Notes: a model not told the origin generated them from the letters alone. Positions 1 to 7,179 are shown, counted from the first letter of the stretch. The stretch is DNA of 64,000 nt from Vagococcus xieshaowenii (GCF_004792515.1 NZ_CP038865.1:1682501-1746500); one strand, 5' to 3'. Numbers and translations: made by a program.

Positions 1-2
1 CA

Positions 3-272
3 CATGAGAACACTGGGATTGTCTCTAAGAAGTTATCTAAACAGCGCTATCGTTGTTACAATTGCAATACGCACTGGACTTCGCAAATTGATTTAGTTCA
101 ACCTTCCCATAATATTTCAAGGATAATTGAAGCTAAAATCATTGAATTAATAGCTGAAAGAATTTCTCTTAAATTAATTGCGAAATTATGTAGTGTTTCA
201 ATTAGTAAAGTGATTCAGGTATTAAAAGCTTTAGAAACATACGTGATAGAATTTATATTTCGCAAGGATTAA
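3..272 (+). pseudogene. ISL3-family transposase fragment
   Basis: An open frame enters from the left edge and ends with TAA at 270-272, giving 89 residues. It contains a zinc-ribbon half, RYRCYNCNTHW, followed by a helix-turn-helix-like stretch (ISLKLIAKLCSVSISKVIQV). This is the order found in the N-terminal third of ISL3 transposases, which are normally about 400-430 residues. The DDE catalytic part is absent, so this is a truncated remnant. The start is outside the window. Confidence 0.6.
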
Positions 273-290
273 TTTTTCAAAATATCACAT

Positions 291-319
291 AAAAAAGGTG
301 AAGCTTTTACACTTCACCT
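291..319 (-). terminator. Rho-independent terminator of the surface-protein gene
   Basis: An 8-bp perfect stem AGGTGAAG/CTTCACCT with an 8-nt loop is followed on the minus strand by six T residues. It lies about 110 bp downstream of the surface-protein stop codon. Confidence 0.7.
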
Positions 320-428
320 AGTCACTTATTTTAGCAAATTTGAGCCCATCAACACTATTTGAGAAAGAACAGTTAAATTCTCACAATTGTTTATAGTTAA
401 AAAGACTACTACTTCCCATATTCAATTA

Positions 429-2267
429 TTACCTTCTACGCTTAAAGAGTAACATACTACAAATTACTAACATTCCACCTACTGTAAGTAACATCCCCTT
501 TTTTTCTCCCATTTTTGGTAAATATATATAAGTGCTATCTTCACTTGTATCATCTTGTTTAAATTCTGTCGGTTCCGTTGGCTCTGTCGGCTCTGTCGGT
601 TCCGTCGGTTCCGTTGGCTCTGTCGGCTCTGTCGGTTCCGTCGGTTCCGTTGGCTCTGTCGGCTCTGTCGGTTCCGTCGGTTCCGTCGGTTCCGTTGGCT
701 CTGTCGGCTCTGTCGGTTCCGTCGGTTCCGTTGGCTCTGTCGGCTCTGTCGGTTCCGTCGGTTCCGTTGGCTCTGTCGGCTCTGTCGGTTCCGTTGGCTC
801 TGTCGGCTCTGTCGGTTCCGTCGGTTCCGTTGGCTCTGTCGGCTCTGTCGGTTCCGTCGGTTCCGTTGGCTCTGTCGGCTCTGTCGGTTCCGTCGGTTCC
901 GTTGGCTCTGTCGGCTCTGTCGGTTCCGTCGGTTCATAAAAATATATAACTTCTTGAGGTTCTTTAGTAAAGATACCTTCTGAATTTAAAGGGATTTCCA
1001 ATAAGTTCCAACCTTCAAAGTCTTTTTTCTCTGATACATATGGTAAACCTATTTCCCCATTTAAAGTTACTATTTCAAGAATTGTATCTTCATCTTTACT
1101 TTTATAATAAACAGTTACAGGTCCCGCCTGAATTTCGGGCAATAAAATATCAATAGTTGCTTCTATATTATGCTCATCATCACTAGGTGCATCGAATCCT
1201 TTAATATTTGCAACATTTGTAATAACATTAGATTCTACCTTATCAGTTATTAATCCTGGAAGTTTTACTATAATTGAAGTAGAAGATTTAACTAGAGGAA
1301 TATCAATAACTATTCCCTCATTGTCATTTTTAACTATAGTAATACTATCAGAATCTGTAATCTCAACGGACAGCCCATTTTTATTATTTTTTTCGATTAC
1401 TGTTAATTTTTCTGGTTTATAATCAATTCCAAGGGGCATAAAATCTGTAATTCTCACATTTTTTATGTTTGAATTGCTTCCTGTAGTCATTAAATTAGAA
1501 TATGTAATCGTATACTCTATCTCATCATTTATTTTAAAGTCACCCTGATTACTAGATAAATTACTCACTTCCTTAGTACCAATCGCTTGTAAATTTGTAA
1601 TATATCTAGAAGTTACTCCAGATTGATATAAAACATCTCCTTCAGTAATATAATCCGTGGTCATATTAATTGGCAAAACACTGGGTTCAACTATTACTTT
1701 ATGAAATTCTAAAGTAGCTGGAATATAAAAGCTCATCTCTCCTATATAATCTGATGATATACCTAGAAATCCAGAATTAATTTCTATTGTTATAGTATGA
1801 TCTTTTTCATTTACTACAATATTATCCCATTCAATTTCTTTAATCCCCTCTGAAATATTCTTTTGAAATTTTAAACTTTGAGAAAAATCTATTTTAATTT
1901 CAGGAGAATAATTTATTGTAGTGATAATACTAGTAAAGCGGTTATCTTCCGGTGTTGAATACAAAGTATTTACTTTTATCATTGGTACAATAGTTAATTT
2001 GTCACCATCAAAAGCTTCCCACTGAGGAACACTCGTTTCATCAATGCTTTGATTTCCTGATGCAACAGACGTTAAATGTGTATTATTTCCAATTCCTAAA
2101 GTACTAATTATGTGCCTATTATAAGTTTTACCGTTATTATCAGAATTAGCATGATAGTCGGGTAATGGCAAATTATTTATGTTTTCAACACTTGCATCGG
2201 CACTAGTTCTTATTAAAAACATTGCTATAGTCAACAAAAAAAATGATTTAATGATATTTTTCTCCAT
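429..2267 (-). CDS. LPXTG-like cell-wall surface protein with Glu-Pro-Thr repeat stalk
   Basis: A 612-residue predicted surface protein. Residues 1-25 are a signal peptide (basic start, hydrophobic core, Ala-X-Ala-like end). The N-terminal half is beta-rich. Residues of about 235-380 resemble the DUF11/bacterial-repeat type of isopeptide-like domain (EYTITYSN, then ITDFMPLGIDY). Residues of about 385-445 resemble a MucBP module (VTVYYKSKDEDT to GWNLLEIP). Residues 446-566 are about 40 Glu-Pro-Thr triplets, likely a rigid wall-spanning stalk. The C-terminus has LPKMG (583-587), a hydrophobic stretch and KRRR, the layout of a sortase substrate, but with Met where Thr is expected. A strong ribosome site, AAAGGAG, lies about 10 nt before the ATG. 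Probably an adhesin; the ligand is unknown. Confidence 0.85.
   Translation of the reverse strand: MEKNIIKSFFLLTIAMFLIRTSADASVENINNLPLPDYHANSDNNGKTYNRHIISTLGIGNNTHLTSVASGNQSIDETSVPQWEAFDGDKLTIVPMIKVNTLYSTPEDNRFTSIITTINYSPEIKIDFSQSLKFQKNISEGIKEIEWDNIVVNEKDHTITIEINSGFLGISSDYIGEMSFYIPATLEFHKVIVEPSVLPINMTTDYITEGDVLYQSGVTSRYITNLQAIGTKEVSNLSSNQGDFKINDEIEYTITYSNLMTTGSNSNIKNVRITDFMPLGIDYKPEKLTVIEKNNKNGLSVEITDSDSITIVKNDNEGIVIDIPLVKSSTSIIVKLPGLITDKVESNVITNVANIKGFDAPSDDEHNIEATIDILLPEIQAGPVTVYYKSKDEDTILEIVTLNGEIGLPYVSEKKDFEGWNLLEIPLNSEGIFTKEPQEVIYFYEPTEPTEPTEPTEPTEPTEPTEPTEPTEPTEPTEPTEPTEPTEPTEPTEPTEPTEPTEPTEPTEPTEPTEPTEPTEPTEPTEPTEPTEPTEPTEPTEPTEPTEPTEPTEPTEPTEPTEPTEPTEFKQDDTSEDSTYIYLPKMGEKKGMLLTVGGMLVICSMLLFKRRR
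571..930 (-). repeat. Nested 9-bp/36-bp coding repeat (Glu-Pro-Thr array)
   Basis: 360 bp made of exactly forty 9-mers of three types on the plus strand: A ggttccgtt, B ggctctgtc and C ggttccgtc. They are ordered as ten A-B-B-C super-units of 36 bp, with one extra C at 679 and one missing C before 787. Every indel is a multiple of 9 bp, so the reading frame is kept. No stop codons arise on the opposite strand, which explains long antisense open frames there. Confidence 0.95.
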
Positions 2268-2547
2268 AATAAATAAACTCCTTTTATTTTTTATATTTTC
2301 CTTTATTATTTATACGATTATATTGGCCACTACTTAATTAGGTATTATTATAAATAATTTAAACTGCTTTATAACTAGTCTAAAACGAATTATATAAAAT
2401 TCTCTCCAACTAACTTTGTTAACCTTGTAATTTCACATAATAAAATTCATTTTTATAGAACATTACTTTTTTGAAATTTACCATAAGCAACACTATTTTG
2501 TCAAATTCCAGAAAACAGTTTAAGATAGTTCCATTTACAGTAACACC

Positions 2548-3152
2548 TTATATTTTTCCTTTAAATAAAGCTTTGGTGGTATAATCAGGAAAATAACTAT
2601 CCTCGCCCAAATCAATAGCTTGTTTAATTTCTTCTTCAGATTTTAAGGTCCTTTTGTTAAAAAATCATCTATATTAATAACTTTCCTCAAATTACTGTGT
2701 GGCATCATTTTTTCAAAAGATACAACCTTAAAGTATTTATACGTTAATAGATTTATCCAAATTTTCTTCAGTACAAACACGATACAATTTTTTTGATTTA
2801 GGAATTTATTTTGAAATTTGTTCAATTACATTGATGTTGAAAGATTGACCAATAACTTTATACGTTAAATAGTTTTTATTTAGGAATCTAACAAATTCCT
2901 TAACTTGATTTTCTCGCTGTTTCAATTCTATATCATAATTAATATTATCTTTATACCTATCAAAACATCTTGTAATTTTAAAAAGATGATCCCTTATATA
3001 ATTAATTGGACCAAGTTTATTTTAATGCTTACAAATTCTGAAAAGCAAATACTGTTCTTTCTTTTAAAATACTAAATCTTCTTGTATAAATTTAGATCCA
3101 TAATTTAGCACTTAATCATATAATGAAAAAGTGTGTTCAATTTATCCTTCAT
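2548..3152 (-). pseudogene. Multiply frameshifted hypothetical gene
   Basis: Coding-like pieces in different minus-strand frames line up end to end. A GGTGGAG ribosome site and ATG at 3152 begin MKDKLNTLFHYMIK, then a stop. NYGSKFIQEDLVF follows in another frame, then LKERTVFAFQN. A longer piece runs from KLGPINYIRDHLFKITRCF to NINVIEQISK, then a stop. IPKSKKLYRVCTEENL comes next, then KYFKVVSFEKMMPHSNLRK to DDFLTKG, and finally TLKSEEEIKQAIDLG to ALFKGKI with a stop at 2548. At least four lesions are needed to rebuild about 200 residues. I do not recognise the family. The rest of 2268-3295 is AT-rich with no other gene seen. Confidence 0.55.
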
Positions 3153-3295
3153 ACTCCACCTATATGTGAATATACATGTTCTGCCTTCTTATTATCTTTT
3201 CATATTTCTCTAAAAAATTTCACATTAATTATTAACTAATGAATTATTAATAGTTCTAATAATTATTTTAATATATTATTCTCTTAAAACTTATA

Positions 3296-3367
3296 CGTCC
3301 CCTGTAGGAATCGAACCTACAACTAAACCTTAGGAGGGTTTTGTTATATCCATTTAACTAAGAGGAC
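3296..3367 (-). tRNA. tRNA-Arg (anticodon CCU)
   Basis: On the minus strand a 72-nt cloverleaf can be drawn. The acceptor GTCCTCT pairs with AGGGGAC (one G-T). The D arm has loop AAATGGATATA. The anticodon stem AAACC/GGTTT has loop CTCCTAA, giving anticodon CCT. The T arm is TGTAG-GTTCGATT-CTACA. The 3' CCA is not encoded. The 3' end faces the accessory region at lower coordinates, the usual orientation for tRNA-targeted integration. Confidence 0.93.
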
Positions 3368-3418
3368 TCAACGTCTTTATTTTCCCACTTTTACATTGCT
3401 CTGTCTAGACAGATAAGC

Positions 3419-3468
3419 AAAAAATCTATCCTAACACCCGGTAAGTCGTGTTAAGATAGATTTTTTTA
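3419..3468 (-). terminator. Terminator after the first PTS operon
   Basis: A 15-bp stem, AATCTATCCTAACAC paired with GTGTTAAGATAGATT (one mismatch), is flanked by A-runs on the left and T-runs on the right. It could stop transcription from either side. It overlaps the stop codon of the DUF3284 gene. Confidence 0.85.
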
Positions 3469-3879
3469 ATACGCGGCTTCCATAGATGCTAACATTTTTA
3501 TTAGTTGTTTTTTCTTGAATGGTGCTAAAAACATGCCAAACATCATGTCATTCGCTTTTTGAAGTACACCGTGTGAGATCATTTCTTCTGTATACGTGAC
3601 TTCACATTGTTTATCTGAAAGTGCTTTGATCGCATAACTAACCGTAAAATCATTGCGAACCGTTGAGGTATTAAAACGATAAAGTTCATTTTTTTGTGCT
3701 GCCTCAATGCTAATTTTTGCCCGACTATTTTTTGAAAATTCTTTAACGTAAGAGTAGTTCGTTAACTGATGTTCTTTAACCGTTTCACCGGTACTTTTAC
3801 GAATATCAAATAGGACGGAATTAATCACTTGCTGGTAAAAAAATTCTGCTGGCACATTTAAGGTCTTAACGATTTTCAT
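3466..3879 (-). CDS. DUF3284 family protein (copy 1)
   Basis: A 137-residue soluble protein resembling the DUF3284 family, which recurs beside PTS genes in lactic acid bacteria; its biochemical role is unknown to me. It starts MKIVKTLNVPAEFFYQQV and has a mixed alpha/beta composition with no signal peptide. It overlaps the preceding 64-residue membrane-protein gene by 14 bp, so the two are probably translationally coupled. It is the last gene of the operon before a strong terminator. A second copy at 8475-8888 differs at only three residues (Arg68 to Cys and two near the C-terminus). Confidence 0.75.
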   Translation of the reverse strand: MKIVKTLNVPAEFFYQQVINSVLFDIRKSTGETVKEHQLTNYSYVKEFSKNSRAKISIEAAQKNELYRFNTSTVRNDFTVSYAIKALSDKQCEVTYTEEMISHGVLQKANDMMFGMFLAPFKKKQLIKMLASMEAAY

Positions 3880-4060
3880 TTGATTTCACCTCGGTTTGTT
3901 TTGCTTTTTTGTTGGCTCTAAATGAGAGAATACCACCTACAATGATTAAGGTAACAGCTGTCGTCATTAGCAAGAAATCATACTCTAACGTCACTCGATT
4001 CACGCAAAACATAAACATTATCAATCCTATACTAATTAAAAACAAGCCATTCTTCATCAT
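3866..4060 (-). CDS. Small two-helix membrane protein (copy 1)
   Basis: 64 residues with two predicted transmembrane helices (about 4-22 and 29-48), separated by a short loop and followed by a basic hydrophilic tail (RANKKAKQTEVKSNENR). It overlaps the DUF3284 gene and follows the 72-residue gene in the same order as in the second operon, where the protein is identical in sequence. No known family recognised. The constant linkage to the PTS suggests a role at the membrane connected with sugar uptake, but this is only context. Confidence 0.65.
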   Translation of the reverse strand: MMKNGLFLISIGLIMFMFCVNRVTLEYDFLLMTTAVTLIIVGGILSFRANKKAKQTEVKSNENR

Positions 4061-4090
4061 TATCTTTCTCTCCTTTAATTCATCTGTTGA

Positions 4091-4309
4091 CTACGCTGGT
4101 GTACATTGGAAGAACAAAACACTTCCCCAAGGTTGTGCTTTGATACTTTCTTTAGCTACTTTAACTGCCTCTTCAGCGCTTGCTCCTTTTACTTCAAATA
4201 ATAATTTGATACCTTTTTTCTCTTTATAAGTAAACGTCACATTTTCCGTTAAACTTTCTAATAATTCAATCACTTTATCTTGTTGCATCGCCACATTTAC
4301 TGCAATCAT
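4091..4309 (-). CDS. Conserved 72-residue PTS-linked protein (copy 1)
   Basis: Starts MIAVNVAMQQDKVIELLESL. A GGAGGAAG ribosome site lies directly upstream of this ATG, so longer upstream frames are not used. It is a compact alpha/beta protein ending GSVLFFQCTPA, without signal or membrane segments. It is first of the three small genes after the IIC gene. Just upstream on the minus strand is a hairpin (GGGG..GCAGT/ACTGC..CCCC, about 4334-4364) that may mark an RNA processing or attenuation point. The copy at 9100-9318 differs at two residues. No family name known to me. Confidence 0.65.
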   Translation of the reverse strand: MIAVNVAMQQDKVIELLESLTENVTFTYKEKKGIKLLFEVKGASAEEAVKVAKESIKAQPWGSVLFFQCTPA

Positions 4310-4440
4310 GGTTCTTCCTCCTATAATAATAACAGGGGTCGCAGTAAAAAGCACTGCTTCCCCTTGATTTTTATTAACCAATTCTTTTATTTTCTAATGA
4401 CCTTTTTGATGAAGAATGGATCTTAAAGTACTTTACTTAA

Positions 4441-4700
4441 ACGCTCACTCAAGCACTTTTTAATCTGGCATTCGCGAGCATCCCTTCGAACATAATGTCT
4501 ACCCTTTCAAAAACATGAGAAGCTGTTTTTGAATGGTTTTCATTATTTTTCGGGGATAAACGCTCACTCAAGCACTTTATGTAATCCGGCTTTTGAGTGC
4601 AGTCCTTCGGAAATATCTCTTAACAGTTTAAAAATTTGAGAAACAATTTTTAACTGTCCTTCGATATTTCTCAGGCCTACCCGCACTCGCAAGCACTTTA
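4441..4700 (-). repeat. Tandem pair of structured 3'-end repeats, locus 1
   Basis: Read on the minus strand, boxes of the form AAAGTGCTTGmGnGnGCG lie at about 4681-4700, 4561-4579 and 4442-4461. They delimit two units of about 140 bp. Each unit contains an inverted-repeat core followed by a GCCGGAT- or GCCAGAT-like box. The first box begins with the TAA stop of the IIC gene. The unit next to the gene pairs GAAATATC with GATATTTC and ACAGTT with AACTGT. The far unit pairs TTCAAAAAC with GTTTTTGAA. Confidence 0.85.
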
Positions 4701-6131
4701 TTGTTCTTCCATTTTGTTTGCTGCGATAACGAATGGTGCGTAGATAATGAATGAGACAACCATACAGATTAATGTTACGATTGGTGCTCTCCAGTCTGCT
4801 CCTGTTGCTAAGAATGATAATAATAGTGGTGGTGTTACCCATACTACTTGTTGAGAAACAGGGTTAACTAAGTCCATTGTTGTTGCAAAGTAACCAATTG
4901 CTGTTGTTACTAATGGTGCTAATAAGAATGGAACAAACATGATTGGGTTTAATACGATTGGTAATCCAAACATAACAGGCTCGTTGATGTTGAAGATACC
5001 AGGTCCTAATGATAATTTACCGATTGTTTTGTAATCTGCACGTTTAGAGAAGATTAAAATGGCAATAATTAAAACGATTGTACCACCTGAACCACCAAAC
5101 ATTGTGTAAGCGTCAAATGAACCACGTACCCATTTGTATCCTTCAGCTTTAACTAACTCAACGCCACCTTCGTTAAACAAGTTAACGTTTTTAATTTGGG
5201 CAACTCCCCAAATTCCTTCTAAAACTGGCGCTAAAACGTTCATTCCATGAATTCCGAAGAACCAGAATAATTGAATAAAAATTGTTACTAACACAACTGC
5301 TCCAAAACCTTGAGATAATCCTAATAATGGTTCAGCGATTGTTTTTTGTACCCAATCGATGAATAACATACCAGTACCTTTAGTAAAGAAGTAATTGAAA
5401 ATACCAACTACATATAATGCTACTAATGCTGGAATAATCGCTGCGAACGCTTTACTTACAGCAGGAGGTACTTGTTCTGGCATTTTGATTGTAATATTTT
5501 TATTCATTAATTTAGAAAAAATAACTACTGCTACAAATCCTAAAATCATTGCAGTAAAGAACGCATTACCATTTAAGTGATCAAGTTTCAACCAACCCCA
5601 AGCATTATTAGTTACTTGGTCAAATACTGTGACAGCTCCTGTTGCTGCATCTTTTACTTCGACTGTTTCTACTGCTGATCCTACTGCTTTTAAGGCATCA
5701 ATTGCTTTAGTGCCTAATTCTCCTTGTGGCACTTGAACGGCAGCTGGTGCTGAGAACGCAATTCCTTGAATCAACGCCCCTACAGAAACTAATCCACCGG
5801 CTAAGTCATTGACACCGTATGCTCGAGCAATGTTATACCCTAGTGAGAAAGCAAACATCAAACCGGCAATTGCTAATGTCCCATTCCATACATAACCATT
5901 AATTCCAATAATTTCTTTAAACACTGGAATAGTATTAGCATCATAACCGTCAATAAACTGTGTTGGTAAATCACGAATGATTGCATTAATTAATACCGCC
6001 ATTGATCCTGCCATTGTTACTGGCATCGTACCGATGAAAGCATCTCTTAAAGCAACCAAATGTTTTTGATTACCAATTTTTCCTGCGACTGGAAGAATAT
6101 ATCTTTCCAACCAAGTTGTTAAAGCATTCAT
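4698..6131 (-). CDS. PTS lactose/cellobiose-family transporter subunit IIC (operon A)
   Basis: A 477-residue integral membrane permease that would translocate and help phosphorylate a beta-linked disaccharide or oligosaccharide. About ten hydrophobic segments are visible. The IIC-specific stretches are PVAGKIGNQKHLVALRDAF near the start, FGIHGMNVLAPVLEG in the middle, and GPGIFNINEPVMFGLPIV, the substrate-site loop. It is third in its operon after IIB and IIA. A 30-bp element before it, containing AATAATC..GATTATT, is shared with the second operon. The paralogue at 9741-11174 is mostly identical but differs in a periplasmic/loop region around residues 130-170. Substrate not determinable; cellobiose or chitobiose are reasonable. 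Confidence 0.9.
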   Translation of the reverse strand: MNALTTWLERYILPVAGKIGNQKHLVALRDAFIGTMPVTMAGSMAVLINAIIRDLPTQFIDGYDANTIPVFKEIIGINGYVWNGTLAIAGLMFAFSLGYNIARAYGVNDLAGGLVSVGALIQGIAFSAPAAVQVPQGELGTKAIDALKAVGSAVETVEVKDAATGAVTVFDQVTNNAWGWLKLDHLNGNAFFTAMILGFVAVVIFSKLMNKNITIKMPEQVPPAVSKAFAAIIPALVALYVVGIFNYFFTKGTGMLFIDWVQKTIAEPLLGLSQGFGAVVLVTIFIQLFWFFGIHGMNVLAPVLEGIWGVAQIKNVNLFNEGGVELVKAEGYKWVRGSFDAYTMFGGSGGTIVLIIAILIFSKRADYKTIGKLSLGPGIFNINEPVMFGLPIVLNPIMFVPFLLAPLVTTAIGYFATTMDLVNPVSQQVVWVTPPLLLSFLATGADWRAPIVTLICMVVSFIIYAPFVIAANKMEEQ

Positions 6132-6230
6132 GCTTTTCCCTCCAAAACTTTTTTATATTTTAATAATCTTTCGATTGATTATTAACACAATTAATTAAAA
6201 ACCTACCAACAAACTTTTTTATCCTTTTAT

Positions 6231-6545
6231 TTATGCTGAAATTTTGCGATGAACATCAATAATTTCTTTTGCTAAATCCGTAAAAGCAATCGATGTCATT
6301 AAGTGATCTTGACTGTGAACTGTCAATAACGTAATGTCTAATTTCTCACCTTGTGCTTCTTTTGTTAATAATCCCGTTTGTGAATGATGTGCTTGTACTA
6401 AAGCTTCTTCAGCCGCTTTGATTTTAGCATCAGCTTCGTCAAAGTTTCCTGTTTTGGCTGCATAAATTGCTTCCATTGCATCACTCTTGGCATTTCCTGA
6501 GTTAATGATTAAGCCCATCACTGCTTCTAAATATTCTTGATCCAT
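6231..6545 (-). CDS. PTS lactose/cellobiose-family IIA component (operon A)
   Basis: A 104-residue cytoplasmic phosphocarrier of the lac family. The family forms a three-helix-bundle trimer that takes phosphate from HPr on a histidine and passes it to IIB. The active motif VHSQDHLMTS is present: His77 is the likely phosphorylated residue and Asp80 the likely metal ligand. The earlier QAHHSQT motif (51-57) is also typical. Ribosome site GGTGG lies upstream. It lies between IIB and IIC in the sigma54-dependent operon. Confidence 0.93.
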   Translation of the reverse strand: MDQEYLEAVMGLIINSGNAKSDAMEAIYAAKTGNFDEADAKIKAAEEALVQAHHSQTGLLTKEAQGEKLDITLLTVHSQDHLMTSIAFTDLAKEIIDVHRKISA

Positions 6546-6684
6546 TTAATTTCCACCTTTTACTTTTTCAATTGCTACAAATTTCTTGACGTTTCACCTC
6601 ATCAAGATAGAGAAATGAATAATAGTACTTTCGTGCCTTCACATCGTATGACTTGAAGCTAAACGTACTCTCAATCTCTTTGCT

Positions 6685-7005
6685 TTATCCTTCGATTAGT
6701 TTTAAAGCTTGTGCTAGGACATTTTCACCATTCATCATGCCGTAATCTTTCATATCAATCACTTCTAGTGGAATGCCTTTGCCTGCTAATTTTGATTCGA
6801 ATTGACCTTTCATGAAGCGAACTTGTGGGCCTAATAATAAAACATTAACATCTTTAGCCGCTAAGCTGTTGTCCGCATCTGATGCTGATACTGCGAAGAT
6901 ATCCGTATCAATCCCTTGAGCTTCTGCTGCTTTTTGCATTTTTGTTACTAACATTGAGGTGCTCATCCCTGCTGAACATACTAACATGATTGTTTTTGTT
7001 GCCAT
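6685..7005 (-). CDS. PTS lactose/cellobiose-family IIB component (operon A)
   Basis: A 106-residue cytoplasmic phosphotransferase of the low-molecular-weight phosphatase fold. It carries the P-loop CSAGMSTSML with the phospho-accepting Cys10, which takes phosphate from IIA and donates it to sugar bound in IIC. First gene of operon A, with an AGGAGG site directly before the ATG and a sigma54 promoter about 50 bp upstream. Two close paralogues occur in the second operon (11316-11636 and 12087-12407). Confidence 0.93.
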   Translation of the reverse strand: MATKTIMLVCSAGMSTSMLVTKMQKAAEAQGIDTDIFAVSASDADNSLAAKDVNVLLLGPQVRFMKGQFESKLAGKGIPLEVIDMKDYGMMNGENVLAQALKLIEG

Positions 7006-7055
7006 TATATTTTCCTCCTAATAGATAATTAATATTTTTCTTTTCACTCTTATAT

Positions 7056-7073
7056 AAGCAAGTTGCGTGCCAA
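7056..7073 (-). promoter_or_regulatory. Sigma54 (-24/-12) promoter of PTS operon A
   Basis: The minus strand reads TTGGCACGCAACTTGCTT, matching the RpoN consensus TGGCAC-N5-TTGC with the essential GG and GC dinucleotides. The same 18 bases precede the second PTS operon. Transcription should start near 7046. Confidence 0.92.
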
Positions 7074-7080
7074 CTTACAT

Positions 7081-7120
7081 TTATATTGAAAACGTTATTA
7101 TAACGGTGTTTTCAATATAA
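7081..7120 (-). promoter_or_regulatory. 40-bp interrupted palindrome upstream of the sigma54 promoter
   Basis: Perfect 13-bp arms (TTATATTGAAAAC / GTTTTCAATATAA) enclose a second palindrome (CGTTAT-T-ATAACG). It ends 7 bp upstream of the -24 element, so it is a candidate enhancer for the LevR-type activator or an operator for another regulator. No equivalent sits in front of the second operon. Confidence 0.5.
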
Positions 7121-7145
7121 ATGCGCTTACACTATCAACGTAAAC

Positions 7146-7179
7146 AAAAAGTACACACAGTTATTTGTGTGTACTTTTT
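7146..7179. terminator. Bidirectional terminator-like hairpin between operons
   Basis: A perfect 14-bp stem AAAAAGTACACACA/TGTGTGTACTTTTT with a 6-nt loop; A- and T-runs are built into the stem. It lies upstream of the operon A control region and would insulate it from transcripts of the gene at 7404-8327. Confidence 0.75.

Larger units (their letters stand above)
1..370 (+). mobile_element. Decayed ISL3-family insertion sequence remnant
   Basis: This covers the transposase fragment (3-272) and, about 75 bp further, a sequence at 345-370 beginning cccatcaacactatttg. Read on the minus strand that stretch resembles the terminal inverted repeats I remember for LAB ISL3-family elements (a CTTT.TCAAATAGTGTTGATGG type). 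Most of the transposase that should lie between the fragment and the end is missing, so the element looks internally deleted and immobile. The other end lies outside the window. The inverted-repeat match is from memory and needs a database check. Confidence 0.55.
3466..4309 (-). repeat. 844-bp duplicated three-gene module, copy 1
   Basis: It is collinear with 8475-9318 at a constant offset of 5009 bp with no indels. I see about ten substitutions in all, and none between about 3679 and 4251. The genes on either side (IIC and its flanks) are clearly more diverged, which points to recent gene conversion or to a partial re-duplication. Confidence 0.9.

Noticed and set aside
571-930. Possible CRISPR array because of regular repeats
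   Set aside because: The units are contiguous 9-mers without unique spacers, and they encode an in-frame Glu-Pro-Thr stalk.
479-983. Long open frames on both strands over the repeat zone (Gly-Ser-Val and Arg-Phe-Arg-rich)
   Set aside because: They are shadows of the 9-bp repeat, which has no stop codon in several frames; no ribosome sites or sensible composition.
2643-2825. 60-codon minus-strand frame as an independent gene
   Set aside because: It continues the same protein as flanking frames once frameshifts are allowed, so it is part of a pseudogene.
1-3367. Prophage or integrative element inside the window
   Set aside because: No integrase, phage structural or conjugation genes are visible; only remnants remain.
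4441-4700. Structured repeats as simple Rho-independent terminators
   Set aside because: The cores lack T-tails, come as tandem units with shared boxes, and at locus 3 a separate true terminator follows.
4564-4842. 92-codon frame running from the IIC gene into the repeats, and the equivalent at 9625-9885
   Set aside because: Out of frame with the permease and created by similar sequence in both operons; no ribosome site.
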